Shown here piece after piece: positions 1 to 10,547 of a DNA stretch of 64,000 nucleotides. Every line of letters starts with the position of its first letter. Within the stretch, counting starts at the first letter, position 1. A program made the position numbers and the translations under genes. The DNA comes from Cylindrotheca closterium (taxonomy: Eukaryota; Bacillariophyta; Bacillariophyceae; Bacillariales; Bacillariaceae), in the NCBI GenBank assembly GCA_933822405.4, contig CAKOGP040000335.1:372001-436000 (forward strand). The letters run 5' to 3'. The notes below the pieces were generated by a model, which was not told the origin of the DNA, searched no databases, and worked only from the letters and a program-made list of their open reading frames with translations.

Positions 1-816
1 ACATGACGTTTGAGTCACTTTTCAAAATATAAAGTGCACCAAAATCGAATATGAAGAAGCTGGTCCAGCAGTCGCAATGTTTTTGCCTGGAGTCAGTCTC
101 GGTCCTTCCACGGCGGCGTGTCCTTCAACGATTGCTTGGAGCAGCTACCAATGCCCTTACTGGCAAACGAAAAGATTCAGTCAGTCAGTCAGTCATCCAT
201 GTCATTTGTCTTGGAAGGTTCCGGGACCTGGTGGCAAACATGTGCCGTTGGATGAGACGATTCTGAATGATTCCTTCATTTATTCTACACGCATGCTCGC
301 ATTTTAGAGTGCAAACTTCGCAGGGTAAAAGGTTGATTGTTCACGACAACGTCTCAAATGATGAAAAGTAACAGCGAATCAATCAATCATCACGCACCAG
401 CCAACCCCAACAGAATGGATCACCATCCATTGTATGATGGATCCTTTTTGATTCAGTCAGTTGCTAGATTAATTAAAGTACTTCCTTTTAGATAATGGTG
501 ATGATTTCTTGATCGTAGAGGTTGATGGTAAAGGGTATAAGAAGTACAGTACCCTCTTGATGAGTTCGGTTTTGGAAATACTGGTACATCGTGTGTACCG
601 GTAGGAATTCCGTGCCTAAAATTTTCCGTTTGTGACGTCACGAGCAAATGTTCTCAATGCTTCGTTTTCGTGTCTTGTTCGGTGACACGACACCATGTTC
701 TGGTCATTTCAATTGCCGAGATTTGAATCATCATCGAATGAGAACAAAACCAACGACGTGTTCTTGTTTGTTACTTTGTATTTTAATATTCACACTCCAC
801 AAAACATTCCACGCAC

Positions 817-847
<31 letters not shown>

Positions 848-853
848 AGTGCA
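1..853. other. Intergenic, window start to first 7TM gene
   Basis: I see no supported gene here. It holds a short run of the tetramer AGTC near 178-196, a TACCGGTA palindrome at 596-603, and the CA dinucleotide run directly before the first gene. An open frame continues upstream of the chosen start of that gene to an ATG at 695. Confidence 0.5.
811..847. repeat. CA dinucleotide microsatellite
   Basis: About 18 CA/CG-type dinucleotides, almost all CA, end seven bases before the ATG at 854. If translation began at the in-frame ATG at 695, the run would encode alternating His-Thr. A 5' leader position is more likely. Confidence 0.9.
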
Positions 854-1975
854 ATGATACAGTATGTTGACGATCATGACTGTACCGGTACTACTACCAT
901 TACTACTACTGCAGAGTACAATTCCCCAGAGACCATGTTGACTTGGATTACCAGTCTTGCGATCATGGTACTCTGCGCGGCATCCTTTCTCAAGCTCTTT
1001 TTCATTCCGCAGACGGTTCCCAGCTCTTCCGAGACTTGCATGATTTGTGGATCCAAATTTGAAGAATATCTGGTACCAGCACTCTTTCTATCCATGGCCA
1101 ATACGTATGGAATGTTGGGGATTTTCAACTATCGAGCGTCCCAGCAAACGACGACGACGAACGACGAAGACACGGAACTGATGCAACTCATCATGAGCAT
1201 TGTGCCTTTGGTGACAAGTTTTCTAGCAGTTCTTTTGGGATTGGCCATGATGGGGGCGACTCCAACTTCCAAAATAGTGACGAGACGAGCGTTGTTTTGG
1301 ATTAGTCTGTTGAGCTTTTTTGGACTAGCGTTGATTTCCGTAGTGGAAAATGTCAACGTCTTCTCCTCCGAGGTTGATCTACATACTCTTGTCTCTATTG
1401 GAGGACTATTGGTGTTATGGGCCTTTTATATTCGCAAGGCTATCCGCGAAAAGGACCGACGATTTCATTCATTGATCAAGGCTTTGTCGGTGATGGCTTT
1501 TGTCATTAGTTGCGCCTACGAGAATATTTTCTACCCAAAATGTGATTCCTTTGAAGCCTACCAAAATTGTTTCCGAGATTGTCCACTTTCCGCAAATCAT
1601 CAGAATACAAGTGCTCTCATCAATGTTGCAGTGCTGATGGCTACCATCGGTTGGACGATATCTGAAAATTCGGTTCCCTCGATCCAAGCACCAAAGGAAT
1701 TGATTGACCCAACCGTCGCCTCTTGCGATGATTCCGCAAGTATTGACACTATTGAAGATTTTCAAGGTGTTACCCCAGATTCTATGGATTCGGAACGTTT
1801 GGGGCCAGACCTTGAATCTGGTTCTCACCACGATGATACTGACGACGACTATATTATTACCGAGGAGGAATATTCACCTTTTGACAGGGATGAGACTGAC
1901 ACTGCGGAAACTGAAGTCCCACCAATAGACGATTCTCCATCAGAGGAGTCGTCTATGATTGATGAAAAGGAGTGA
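854..1975 (+). CDS. Seven-helix membrane protein, copy 1 of a tandem pair
   Basis: No known family is recognised. The start at 854 lies after the CA microsatellite and gives 373 residues; an in-frame ATG at 695 would give 426. About seven hydrophobic segments are visible, the first around residues 28-50 and the last around 255-275. A loop between helices 6 and 7 carries four cysteines (YPKC, then NCFRDCPL). The protein ends in a roughly 100-residue acidic, Ser/Thr-rich tail without membrane segments. The next gene (2663-3670) has the same layout and shares this loop, the DLH motif before helix 5 and a VPS motif after helix 7, so the two are tandem duplicates. The layout resembles a polytopic receptor or sensor, but no GPCR signature is visible and the function is unknown. 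Confidence 0.8.
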   Translation: MIQYVDDHDCTGTTTITTTAEYNSPETMLTWITSLAIMVLCAASFLKLFFIPQTVPSSSETCMICGSKFEEYLVPALFLSMANTYGMLGIFNYRASQQTTTTNDEDTELMQLIMSIVPLVTSFLAVLLGLAMMGATPTSKIVTRRALFWISLLSFFGLALISVVENVNVFSSEVDLHTLVSIGGLLVLWAFYIRKAIREKDRRFHSLIKALSVMAFVISCAYENIFYPKCDSFEAYQNCFRDCPLSANHQNTSALINVAVLMATIGWTISENSVPSIQAPKELIDPTVASCDDSASIDTIEDFQGVTPDSMDSERLGPDLESGSHHDDTDDDYIITEEEYSPFDRDETDTAETEVPPIDDSPSEESSMIDEKE

Positions 1976-2662
1976 ATCTGGAGGGAATCCAACCTCAAAC
2001 CAAGTGTACAGCAGGGAGGAAGCATGATGAATTTTTAATCTTGTCACATTTTCTGTCCTATGAACAAAAAATTGAATGTTACTTGGTGTTGCAAGCTGAA
2101 TTTTTTTACCTCAAATGGCAACCTCCGCATATCTTTGAATATTACAGCTCTATCCACTGGATTACACTCTACTGGTGTTTGGGTTACTAGTAGGAGTCAA
2201 CAGTGCGGACTGGCAGTTCGCTAAAAGGAAGAGGACCGTATCTCACACACTCTTCCTTTTTTAAAATTTTGGAAATATATTATGATAGTTTAGAGTATGT
2301 AGATTGTACTCGTGGTGTTCTAGTCACGTCGAGAGCTAAAGTACCTGGTACCTGGTACGGTACCCTACCAGAGTATCTGATCATGGACCATCCGCTACCG
2401 GTACGAGTAGTAGAACGAATGAATACACATGCTATCGTCCGCCAGCGTGTATTCGGATCAGTCAAACAAATCGCGTTGAGTTTTGCAGGCGGCATATTTG
2501 ACGTCGGTTGATCGGATCCGGGACTTCACGTAAACAAGATACAAAATGGACACCGGGATTCTCTGCACTTCTGATGGGGGACATTGTCACTATACACTCA
2601 GCACTTTCATTCGTAAAGCTTGGGTGTGACGATAGAACGGAAACACACAGCATCAATCAACA
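1976..2662. other. Spacer between the tandem 7TM genes
   Basis: No supported gene. It contains a GGTACC-rich imperfect inverted repeat around 2345-2372 and a TACCGGTA palindrome at 2396-2403. It presumably carries the 3' end of copy 1 and the promoter of copy 2. Confidence 0.5.
2345..2372. repeat. GGTACC-rich imperfect inverted repeat
   Basis: Outer arms CTGGTA and TACCAG enclose inner arms GGTAC and GTACC around a single base, so the segment could fold into a small hairpin. It lies about 300 bases before the start of the second 7TM gene. No function is inferred. Confidence 0.55.
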
Positions 2663-3670
2663 ATGACACATTTTCAAAGCCGACATTCCAGGGAATACGA
2701 ATGCAGTGTCAGCTTTACTGAAGACTCCTATATTGACAACACCCATTGGACACTCATGACGCATTCCGTCTCGGCAATCGTCTACCTATTGGCAGCGGTC
2801 AAATTGTATTTCCTTCCTCATTCGAGGCGGTTATCTTCTCCCTGTAACTGCCTTCACCAAAGTCCCACGGAATATACTGTTCCCATGTTCTTGTGCGTCA
2901 CGTCAATCTCACATGGTTTGGCGGCTCTTCACACTGCCACTGCGAAATCTGCCGAAGATCTAAACCCTTTGATAATTGCATCAAATCTGTATGCTGCAGT
3001 AGGTAGCGGCCTGGTTCTGTACCTGTCGTTGGCAGTGGTGCAGGCCACACCGGAATGTATCCCTAATGTGTGGTTCATTCTGGTGGTGGCAGCCTCAGTG
3101 GCACCTATCTGGGCGGTGATTTACAACTTTGAAGTCATCGAGGGCATCGATCTACACATGTGTTTCTTGGCTGCCTACTATCTGCTACTCCCTCTGTCCT
3201 ATTCTGTCCGTATTTTCGAAACCATTGAAAAGAGCTTCTTTCACTACTTGTTCAAGTTTGTTGCCTTTGTGACTATCCTCATTTCCATGTCCTATACCTA
3301 CAATTTCTACTGGAAGTGCGGATCCTACATTGCCTATAAGAATTGTTTCGAGGATTGTCCGTTGCCCCATGGCGTCAATCAGACATCCTTTTTCAATATA
3401 ACCAAAATGATATCACTTGTGTGTTGGGCTTGGGCGGAAGACAGAGTGCCATCCGTCTGTTTCAAACAATTTGACGAGCCTGAAGACGACACGACCGTGA
3501 TTTCTGATGGTTTTAGTTTCGATGACGATTTGATGATGGACAAAGACCATACGAACTCTGATGAGATCGAGAACTTGGAAGAGCAGAATCATTCATTTGA
3601 TAGTACAAGATCGTCAACGACTGAAGAAGATCAAATCGACGATTCCGACAGTGACCAACATGACAGCTAA
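2663..3670 (+). CDS. Seven-helix membrane protein, copy 2 of the tandem pair
   Basis: A 335-residue intronless protein and a diverged tandem paralogue of the gene at 854-1975. It has about seven hydrophobic segments. The signature loop between helices 6 and 7 reads YWKC followed by NCFEDCPL, then an N-x-[ST] site and helix 7. The DLH motif precedes helix 5 and RVPS follows helix 7, as in copy 1. The last 75 residues are acidic and Ser/Asp/Glu-rich. Outside the cysteine loop and helix 6, identity to copy 1 is low by eye, so the duplication is not recent. The start is an ATG preceded by an A-rich context. Function unknown. Confidence 0.8.
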   Translation: MTHFQSRHSREYECSVSFTEDSYIDNTHWTLMTHSVSAIVYLLAAVKLYFLPHSRRLSSPCNCLHQSPTEYTVPMFLCVTSISHGLAALHTATAKSAEDLNPLIIASNLYAAVGSGLVLYLSLAVVQATPECIPNVWFILVVAASVAPIWAVIYNFEVIEGIDLHMCFLAAYYLLLPLSYSVRIFETIEKSFFHYLFKFVAFVTILISMSYTYNFYWKCGSYIAYKNCFEDCPLPHGVNQTSFFNITKMISLVCWAWAEDRVPSVCFKQFDEPEDDTTVISDGFSFDDDLMMDKDHTNSDEIENLEEQNHSFDSTRSSTTEEDQIDDSDSDQHDS

Positions 3671-4339
3671 CCAAAAAAGGCATCAAATTGTTGCACTCAT
3701 CGTGGAGCGAGGAGATTGATACTTGTGGCACCCGTGAGTAGGCGGAAGCATTTCTTATCAGCCTTGATTGGTGCAAGTTACCCCAAATCGCCGTCATCCG
3801 AGTCGACCATAGAGAGTAGGTATCGATGTGGAGCTACTATTACATGGTCATGGATCTCAGAATCAGAACTTAAGACAGTTGGGGTTCCATGGCGGTGACA
3901 CAGCGGTGTCCAATGACTTGAGTATGGAATTAAACGAACCATCAGAGCAATCGAAAGAAAAGAAGGGCATCTCAGATCGTAAAACGTCCGATCTGGAGTC
4001 GAGTTGAGCTGTTCTCAAGGAATACATTCCTTGATGTATGATCCCAGCATCGCTAATGATATATGCCATCCAAGGGTGACTACATAGTTAAAAATTTACT
4101 TCTAGCATAGCATGTAATCCATCTCCGAAAAAAACCGGAGTCCATCAGATTGTCGTGCTTTTTACATACACTTAGCTAAACCTTGTTAGGCGGACATATC
4201 GATGATTATACGAAATTTGGCTCAAAATTTGCCCGAATACAAGAAGTCCTCTTCTACTTTACATTATTGGGTCTAATATATTTATACTCTGAATCGAACT
4301 AGGCCTTAAATTTGAATTTCTCATGAACAGTGGGTTTTC
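3671..4339. other. Intergenic, convergent
   Basis: The stretch lies between the ends of the second 7TM gene and the minus-strand LRR gene. No gene, repeat or RNA is apparent. Confidence 0.5.
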
Positions 4340-6281
4340 TCAGCTGATGTTCTGTCTGCATTCTGCTCCAAAAGAGTTGCAGCACTGTGAACAACAGGTA
4401 CAGGACACCTCCACTGGGTCACCAGCACAATCCGCACTTAGGCTTTGGACAAAGTCGTCGACGCAGAAGATGTCATCAATACTTCCGCTAATGTCGGTTC
4501 CATGAATCCAAAAGAATTTCAGATTCGTTAATTGAGAAAATTCTTGCGGCACAGTTCCACCTTTTTCAAAGAGCAAAGCACAATGGTCAGAGAAAGCGAT
4601 TTGCGATCTTGTTGTCAACAAAATGGTACGTACCTAGCCTTCCATTCCCGTACAGCAATAGTTCGCTCAAGGTTGTCAGGCTCGCAAGTTCCGTTGGTAT
4701 AGTTCCTTGAATCCTGTTCTTTTCTAGGTACAATGACTCCAGCTTGGTGTTGCTTCCAATTTCCGTTGGTATCGTTCCTTGAATTTCGTTGCCTTCGAGG
4801 TCGAGATACCGAAGGTTGCTTAAAGGTAGAAGAAATTCACCTGGAAGCGACGTTAGATCATTCAGCCTTAACCCCAAGAAGAACAGATCTGTCATTGATT
4901 GCCACTCCACTGGGATCGCTCCGAGGAACGAGTTGTCTTGCAAATCAAGATTTGCTAGGGAAGGCGGCAACTCTTTTGGCAGAGGACCTGTCAGTTCATT
5001 CGAACTCATCCACAAAACTTGCAACAAATCCAGCTGCGACAGACTTGGCAAATTCCCGTACAGCATGTTTCCGTCGAGATTCAAATGGTTTAGATTCGTC
5101 AACAGGTTAATTTCCTTCGGAAGCTGGCCTTTGAGTCCATTTTCAACGAGCTGGAGAAATGTTACCGTGCCGTCGCTGCAGTAGACTCCTTCAGAATTTT
5201 CGTCCTTACTGCTTAACCCATTATTCCATTCGCAGACCGGCACAGCCTCAAGAAAATTAGATTGGCGATTCCATGTTCGCCCCAAGCCTTCAAAGTAGAT
5301 GACAGCTACGGCATAGCGCTCCACCAACTCTTGGTCTGAAAGTCTCCAACTTTCGCCAGCCTGATATGCGTCGTCAAAAACAAGCCAATCCAAAGCCTTG
5401 TATTGTGTCGTCGATTCATCATCAAAGACAGCCACGTCCATGTCCATCGCGATTGTATCACCAATCCGATCCAATATTCTGGTCCACTCATCTTCACTGC
5501 TTGGGCCAATAGTTGGGGATACCGTGGGTGGCCTAAGCTTAAAGTCAGGGGACTTTGGCCTGTTGTTGTCACCATAGTAAAAGTACATACTCAGCAAAGT
5601 TGCCACCATGAAGAGGAATAGTGTAATCAATAGTAAACCCCTGTAACAACAGCATCAGTTGCATATACTAAATCAACGAAACAACGAAACAAAAACTGAT
5701 AGCAAAAACTTTACTCACCAACATGTCCTTCGAATACCACAAACCTTGAAGTTATCATCATCTTCAAGTTCAGGAGCTTCCTCTGCAGTTTGTATATTGG
5801 GTTGTGGTTGTGGTGGTGTGCCATCACTCGAAGCCACTTGCCTCGTCACTGGTGCTTGTTCAAGCTGATTTTGATTATTTGCTGCCCGTTCCAATGCCAT
5901 TCTAGCCTCTACTTCGTGTTTGAGACGCTCCGTCATGCGTCGTTCCAATCTTTCTGTCACTCGAGCCGCAATATCATCCACATCATCATGTGCCAATTGT
6001 GCAACTATTGGGTTCTCATTTGCAGGTTCGGCTTCCTCAAGACCATATCCTCCCCGTGGAGGAGAAATCGATCCAGGTACCAGTCTTTCACCGTGAGGAG
6101 CTGTCATCTGCATCAAGCTTTGAACATGAGCCTCGTCATCGTAATGCGAATTGAGCAAACTCAATTCTTCGCCATGAGGATCAATTTCTCGAGAAGGCAC
6201 TGGTGGTGATACCAGAGGTGGTTCATCGCCAGGATCTGCCTGAGGACCAGCTTGTTTTCGGTGAGGGGGTGGATGATTCAT
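4340..6281 (-). CDS. LRR membrane protein, diatom type
   Basis: A three-exon gene read on the minus strand: 6281-5719, 5640-4634 and 4560-4340, all with GT-AG introns, giving 596 residues. The N-terminal 187 residues are hydrophilic, Pro/Glu-rich, with a short Arg/Glu helix, and probably cytosolic. A transmembrane helix follows at about 188-210; its first residues are created by the exon 1/2 junction (CWGLLLITLFLF). Next come a Pro/Ser/Thr stalk, a conserved cap with WNR and VCEW motifs, about seven leucine-rich repeats of the L-x-G-x-[IL]-P type, and a cysteine-rich end (CTCCSQCC). The gene at 30290-35342 has the same architecture, and its last exon has exactly the same length (221 bases). 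Such proteins are plausible cell-surface receptors or adhesion proteins, but no ligand or kinase domain is visible. Confidence 0.85.
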
Positions 6282-6730
6282 TTCGTGTTTTGGTGTGCGT
6301 TGATGTGGAGGTTGTCGATGCTTCTTTCCACAAAGATAACGGAAAGACCTTTCGATGATGATGATTCGTATATTTTATTCGGAAGGATGCGAAACCCAAG
6401 ACCCACGACTAATGAGACAGGGGACACCCCCAAGTACTTCCCCCGATGACCTTCCATCAGTGTGGACTCCACCGTGTCAAGAGTAGCGAATTAAAATTCA
6501 AAAGGGGGAAAGTTTCAATCTCAACGCCCTACGGACGGTCATTCGAAAAATTTGGCAACCCAAAAAATTTGGCAACCTCCCTCATGTGTGTCACACCTCG
6601 CAAACGAACCTCTTGACAATTTCAATCATCAGCTGATTCCTTCCTTCTACACTGGATACACCAACAGCAGATCAGTCTGTACATCAATATATACTAAAGG
6701 CAGCAATGTCATCGAGTTGAATAACAAATC

Positions 6731-7903
6731 ATGCCGTACGGACGCGACAAAGCAAAAACACAAAATGTAGCTGCTCAAGCAGCGTTTCTTTCCAGCAAGC
6801 TCAATTTTGGACCGCCTTCAAAGGCTGCTCCCCAAACACCCCCTAGATCAAAGGGAGTTTCAAAGGACCCACATTTTGGCGCAAACCGAGATGCCATTGC
6901 TGCTAAGCTCAACTTTGGAGGGAAAAAGCCACCGCCCGGTCCAAAGAGTCCTGCTACTATTCCCAAACCATCTGGTGGGAAAGAGTTTCAAAACCAAAAG
7001 GCAGCTTTGGCAGCCAAGTTAAACTTTCGACCGCCCTTACCAGCTGGGGATCCCCTTGCAAAGCCTCCGAATGCTCTTCCCAATCGCCAGCCCGGTCCTC
7101 CCATACGTCCAGCACAACAAGTCTCGTCGCAAAACGGCACGCAGGACTTTTCTGCTCATCGAGCGGCCATTGCCTCTCAGTTGGCCTTTGGGAAATCCAA
7201 GCCATCATCTCCACCCAATTCGAATCCTCCTCCTACAAGAAGAAGAAATGACAATTATGGAACGGATTTTTTCAACCAAAAGCAAGCGCTCGCTTCCAAA
7301 CTAGTATTTCGACCACCTTTACCAGCGTCGCCAACTTCAGGAGGGTCACAAGTGTCACCATTACGGCCAACCACTGGAATGCCACGTTCCCCCGAATCAC
7401 CACAAGAAACAAGTTATACTCCAGCTCCAGCAGCTCCAGCGGGGCATATGGGTCTCGCGGCGCAAGCTGCAGCCATGGCATCGGGACTAAAGTCTCGTCA
7501 ACCCGAAGATGCGATTACTACTACTAGCAGTGGCGCAGCCTCACCACAGAGCTCACGGAGCATGAATGATCCTCCTCCAGAACCCGAAATGTCCTTTGCT
7601 CAACCGGAAATGAAATTTGTCAGGTCCTATCGAATAGGTGGTGGCGGTGGGGGTGCAGAGGAGGAACAACCAAAAGAAGGGCCTTTTACACAAGTTATTC
7701 CCAAGCAGGTGGTTGCTGGTGATGAAAATGGTCGGATTCAAGTGGTTTTGGTCAGCGAAAAATTCGAATGGGGGACCAAGCCACTCAACAAGAAGTACCG
7801 GCGGAATCGTGTCATGGTCAAGCGCCTTACCACAAATACTCCAGAAGAGGAACGGAAAAGAGAGAGAAACAAGAAGGGGGGTGGGCGATGTACTATCATG
7901 TAA
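6731..7903 (+). CDS. Repeat protein with C-terminal CaaX box
   Basis: A 390-residue, Pro/Ala-rich, intronless protein of unknown function. A motif of the form [FN]-Q-K-x-A-[LI]-A-[AS]-K-L-x-F followed by a proline-rich linker occurs five times, at about residues 14-29, 50-65, 86-104, 140-156 and 180-199. A degenerate sixth copy lies near 246-258. The short Ala/Leu/Lys helices separated by proline runs recall actin-binding WH2 or thymosin repeats in spacing, but the WH2 consensus is absent. The C-terminal part holds a glycine run, a compact segment with FEWGTKPLNKKYRR, a basic stretch, and ends in CTIM. This fits a CaaX prenylation signal; a terminal Met usually favours farnesyltransferase. 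An AATAAA lies at 7936, shortly after the stop. Confidence 0.75.
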   Translation: MPYGRDKAKTQNVAAQAAFLSSKLNFGPPSKAAPQTPPRSKGVSKDPHFGANRDAIAAKLNFGGKKPPPGPKSPATIPKPSGGKEFQNQKAALAAKLNFRPPLPAGDPLAKPPNALPNRQPGPPIRPAQQVSSQNGTQDFSAHRAAIASQLAFGKSKPSSPPNSNPPPTRRRNDNYGTDFFNQKQALASKLVFRPPLPASPTSGGSQVSPLRPTTGMPRSPESPQETSYTPAPAAPAGHMGLAAQAAAMASGLKSRQPEDAITTTSSGAASPQSSRSMNDPPPEPEMSFAQPEMKFVRSYRIGGGGGGAEEEQPKEGPFTQVIPKQVVAGDENGRIQVVLVSEKFEWGTKPLNKKYRRNRVMVKRLTTNTPEEERKRERNKKGGGRCTIM

Positions 7904-8765
7904 ATGCCAAATCTTGAAAGCTGTAATAATAGCTTAATAAATATAATATAAGGGTACAACAACGAGACACTAGTGATTTCGCCATGCCTTCGTTTTATAG
8001 GTTTCCATTTTTTCTCGATATTGTTTCAACAGATCATGGGGGAAACAGAGCCCAAATGAAACCTTTAACAAGCAGCCTTCCAATGAAACATTGCAGTTCA
8101 GTATCGCGAGGTTACTCAATCCATTTTCTGTTGCGAATTAATCAACTGCATCATCATACAATCTCCGATTGGGAGTGCTCTCCGGCAGCGACATAATGAT
8201 GAGCAAACTAGTGGCGACCAAAATGTAGCATACATCGACAGCCTGGATTCTGTTCGCTGCAGTACCTTCGTCTCGACCTTACTCGCTTTCCGAGTGATTT
8301 GAAACACCCCGTCCCCTACCGTACAACGCACGGCCAGTCAAACCCGACCACTCAATGACGTTTTCTTACGACTCCAAGTCTAGAGATGGACCGTCTTTTC
8401 TGATGAAAGACGTTGTGGAGTTGATCGTTGTCAGTTGTGATATAAAAAACACTTTCGTGGGATTTTGTGATTTTGTGTATTGAAATTTTCAGAAGGTGTT
8501 ACCGCGCGACCATGACCTGCGTGACCGGCCAGCGCGTGAAACAGCAAGAAACAAATGGGAAGAAATTCCGTGATAACACACCAAAGTCTTCTACTTCAAA
8601 CGATAGTCTTGGAGAGGAGCAGTCTAGCATCATACAAACCACAGTCGTTGCCGCCTGATTGTTTACTTCAAGGGGGAAATATATCAGTTTGCGTTTAGAT
8701 TGAAATCACACAGCGCTGTCGACGACCCTTGGAAACTCATTTCTTCTGCTCGAGTCATTTTCGAT
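7904..8765. other. Intergenic, with possible upstream exon of the OTU gene
   Basis: The stretch contains an AATAAA at 7936 and then no clear gene. A short open frame starts with an ATG at 8512 and ends at 8658. It could be a 5' exon of the OTU gene, but I found no donor and acceptor pair that joins the frames cleanly, so it is not annotated as coding. Confidence 0.4.
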
Positions 8766-10547
8766 ATGCGCGTTCTTTTGCCTCTCAGAAAAGTAGCATC
8801 GGAAGCACAAGCAAGCAATTCAGACCTTCTCGAACTGGAAGAGGCTGATAGGCAAGAACTAGACCTCGCTGACCAGGTATCGGATGAAAACGTACTTCCA
8901 GTGTCTTCCAAACATCCATCATTTCGTAAAGGACAAATAACCCTCGCCACTGTTGACACAAGTGAAGGGAAACATCATCGACTGGAGCAACAAATACATC
9001 AAAAGGCATCAATACGAGAAGCCAAAAAGCAGGCTATTGATTTGTCGAAAGAAACTAGGCGGATACAGGCTACAGAAACTCCAATCGTTACTGGAAACAA
9101 GAAAGCTGATCTGTCATCTTTCCACGAACGAAGCTTTCATAAACGAAAACCACTTCATCCAGAAGTAGATACCAAAGTATCGCGCAAACGTCCTACACTC
9201 GATAGAAAACCGGCAGCCAAAGCTACAATGGTTGCCCCAGGGAGAAGCAGTAATTGGTCGTATCATCGCGATCATGGAGATCGAGAAGACTCGGGCAGTC
9301 GAACCGTTTCGAATGGGCTCTTGGTCAATCGTCACTCGCCTCGATCAGATGACGACTTGCCGTCATCTCCAGAATCAGACGTGGACTTTGAGACTGCGTT
9401 GAAAAAGCAAGGATTGGAAATACGAGAACAGGCTGGAGATGGCAATTGTTTGTTTCGAGCTGTGAGCCTACAAGTATATGGTGATCCTTCCATGCACATG
9501 GACGTTCGCAAGCAGTGCATGGATCATATGGTACGTTTGGATGATTGTGCTGTCGACAGACAGGCTTATTTCTAGTCTAATGGCGCATTCGTAAAGGAAC
9601 GGGACAAGGAACATTTCTCCATGTTTGTCACTGGTGAACCATTTGATGCATATGTGGAGCGGAAACGCCAAGAGGGTGTTCATGGAAACAACCCTGAAAT
9701 TCAGGCGATAAGTGAACTATTCAATAGACCGGTGGAAGTATTTTGTCCTGACAACGGAGCTAGCCCACTGAATATTTTCCACGCGGAATACAAGACGGGT
9801 GATGCTCCCATCCGTCTCAGCTATCATGATGGCAACCACTACAATGCTGTCGTCGATCCTCTAGTACCAACTGCTGGTCTCGGCCTTGGTTTGCCAGGTT
9901 TGCAGCCAGGTCTTGCTGACAAGCTTCAGATGTCCAAGGCTGTGGCAGAGTCGGATGCGATTGCGGATCAAAAGCAATATGAGAAGGCACTCAAGGACTC
10001 AGAGGATGATGAGGTGCAGCGAGCACTCAAGGAGAGCCAATTATCTGCTGAGCACCACTCCAGTCATGAAGCATTGGCACAATCCGACATGGATGCTACT
10101 TATTTTGACTTGGAACAAGCGGCGCTTGAACGGTCAATGCAATCCTACATTAGTTTTGAACATGAAAAGAAGCAGTGTGCTTCTAACAGCGCACGACAAC
10201 GAAGCGCAGCTCAAGAATCGCCCAATAATGCAACCTCTGCTACTGCTATTATTCGAGACGCTTTGCCATTGGAGGCATCCGTGCCGACCTCCAGCGCTGT
10301 TGCATCACTTCCCACTGCATTAGCATCTTCTCCACTCGTCGCAGCCGCGGCGTCCATGCCTTCTGCAGAAGCGTCTGACGACCACTTTGTTCCTCCACCA
10401 TCTGCTTCCACGGACGTCTATCCACACACGGTCCAAGAACTTGTCATGAACGGTTTTGAATTGCAAAAAGTAATGCGAGCCTACGAACTGGTAGGAGACA
10501 ACTTTGACGAGCTTCTCACATTTTTAGTTTCCAATTCATCACGATAA
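8766..10547 (+). CDS. OTU-domain deubiquitinase with UIM and UBA-like ends
   Basis: A cysteine protease expected to remove ubiquitin from proteins. Two exons are supported, 8766-9530 and 9597-10547, giving 571 residues. This junction aligns the helix after the catalytic Cys with OTUD5-type proteins without a gap. An alternative acceptor at 9575 would add seven residues. The OTU domain runs from about residue 210 to 345, with the catalytic block GDGNCLFRA (Asp/Cys near 225-228), the segment HGNNPEIQA, and the catalytic His in SYHDGNHYNAV near 335. Downstream are UIM-like helices (VQRALKESQL, QAALERSMQS), an Ala/Ser-rich linker and a UBA-like C-terminus (LVMNGF...ELVGDNFDELLTFL). The basic N-terminal 200 residues are disordered. 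The first in-frame ATG is at 8766, and the true start could lie in an unseen upstream exon. Confidence 0.87.

Noticed and set aside
695..853. Extension of the first 7TM protein to an ATG at 695
   Set aside because: It would encode a His-Thr run from the CA microsatellite and no conserved residues. The paralogue has no such extension.
8512..8658. A short frame as first exon of the OTU gene
   Set aside because: The frame does not join the OTU frame through a GT and AG pair that I can see; it may be an upstream open frame.
9531..9575. A 45-base intron in the OTU gene using the TTTCTAG acceptor
   Set aside because: It is in frame and possible, but adds seven residues inside a helix, whereas the 66-base intron aligns with OTUD5-type proteins without a gap.
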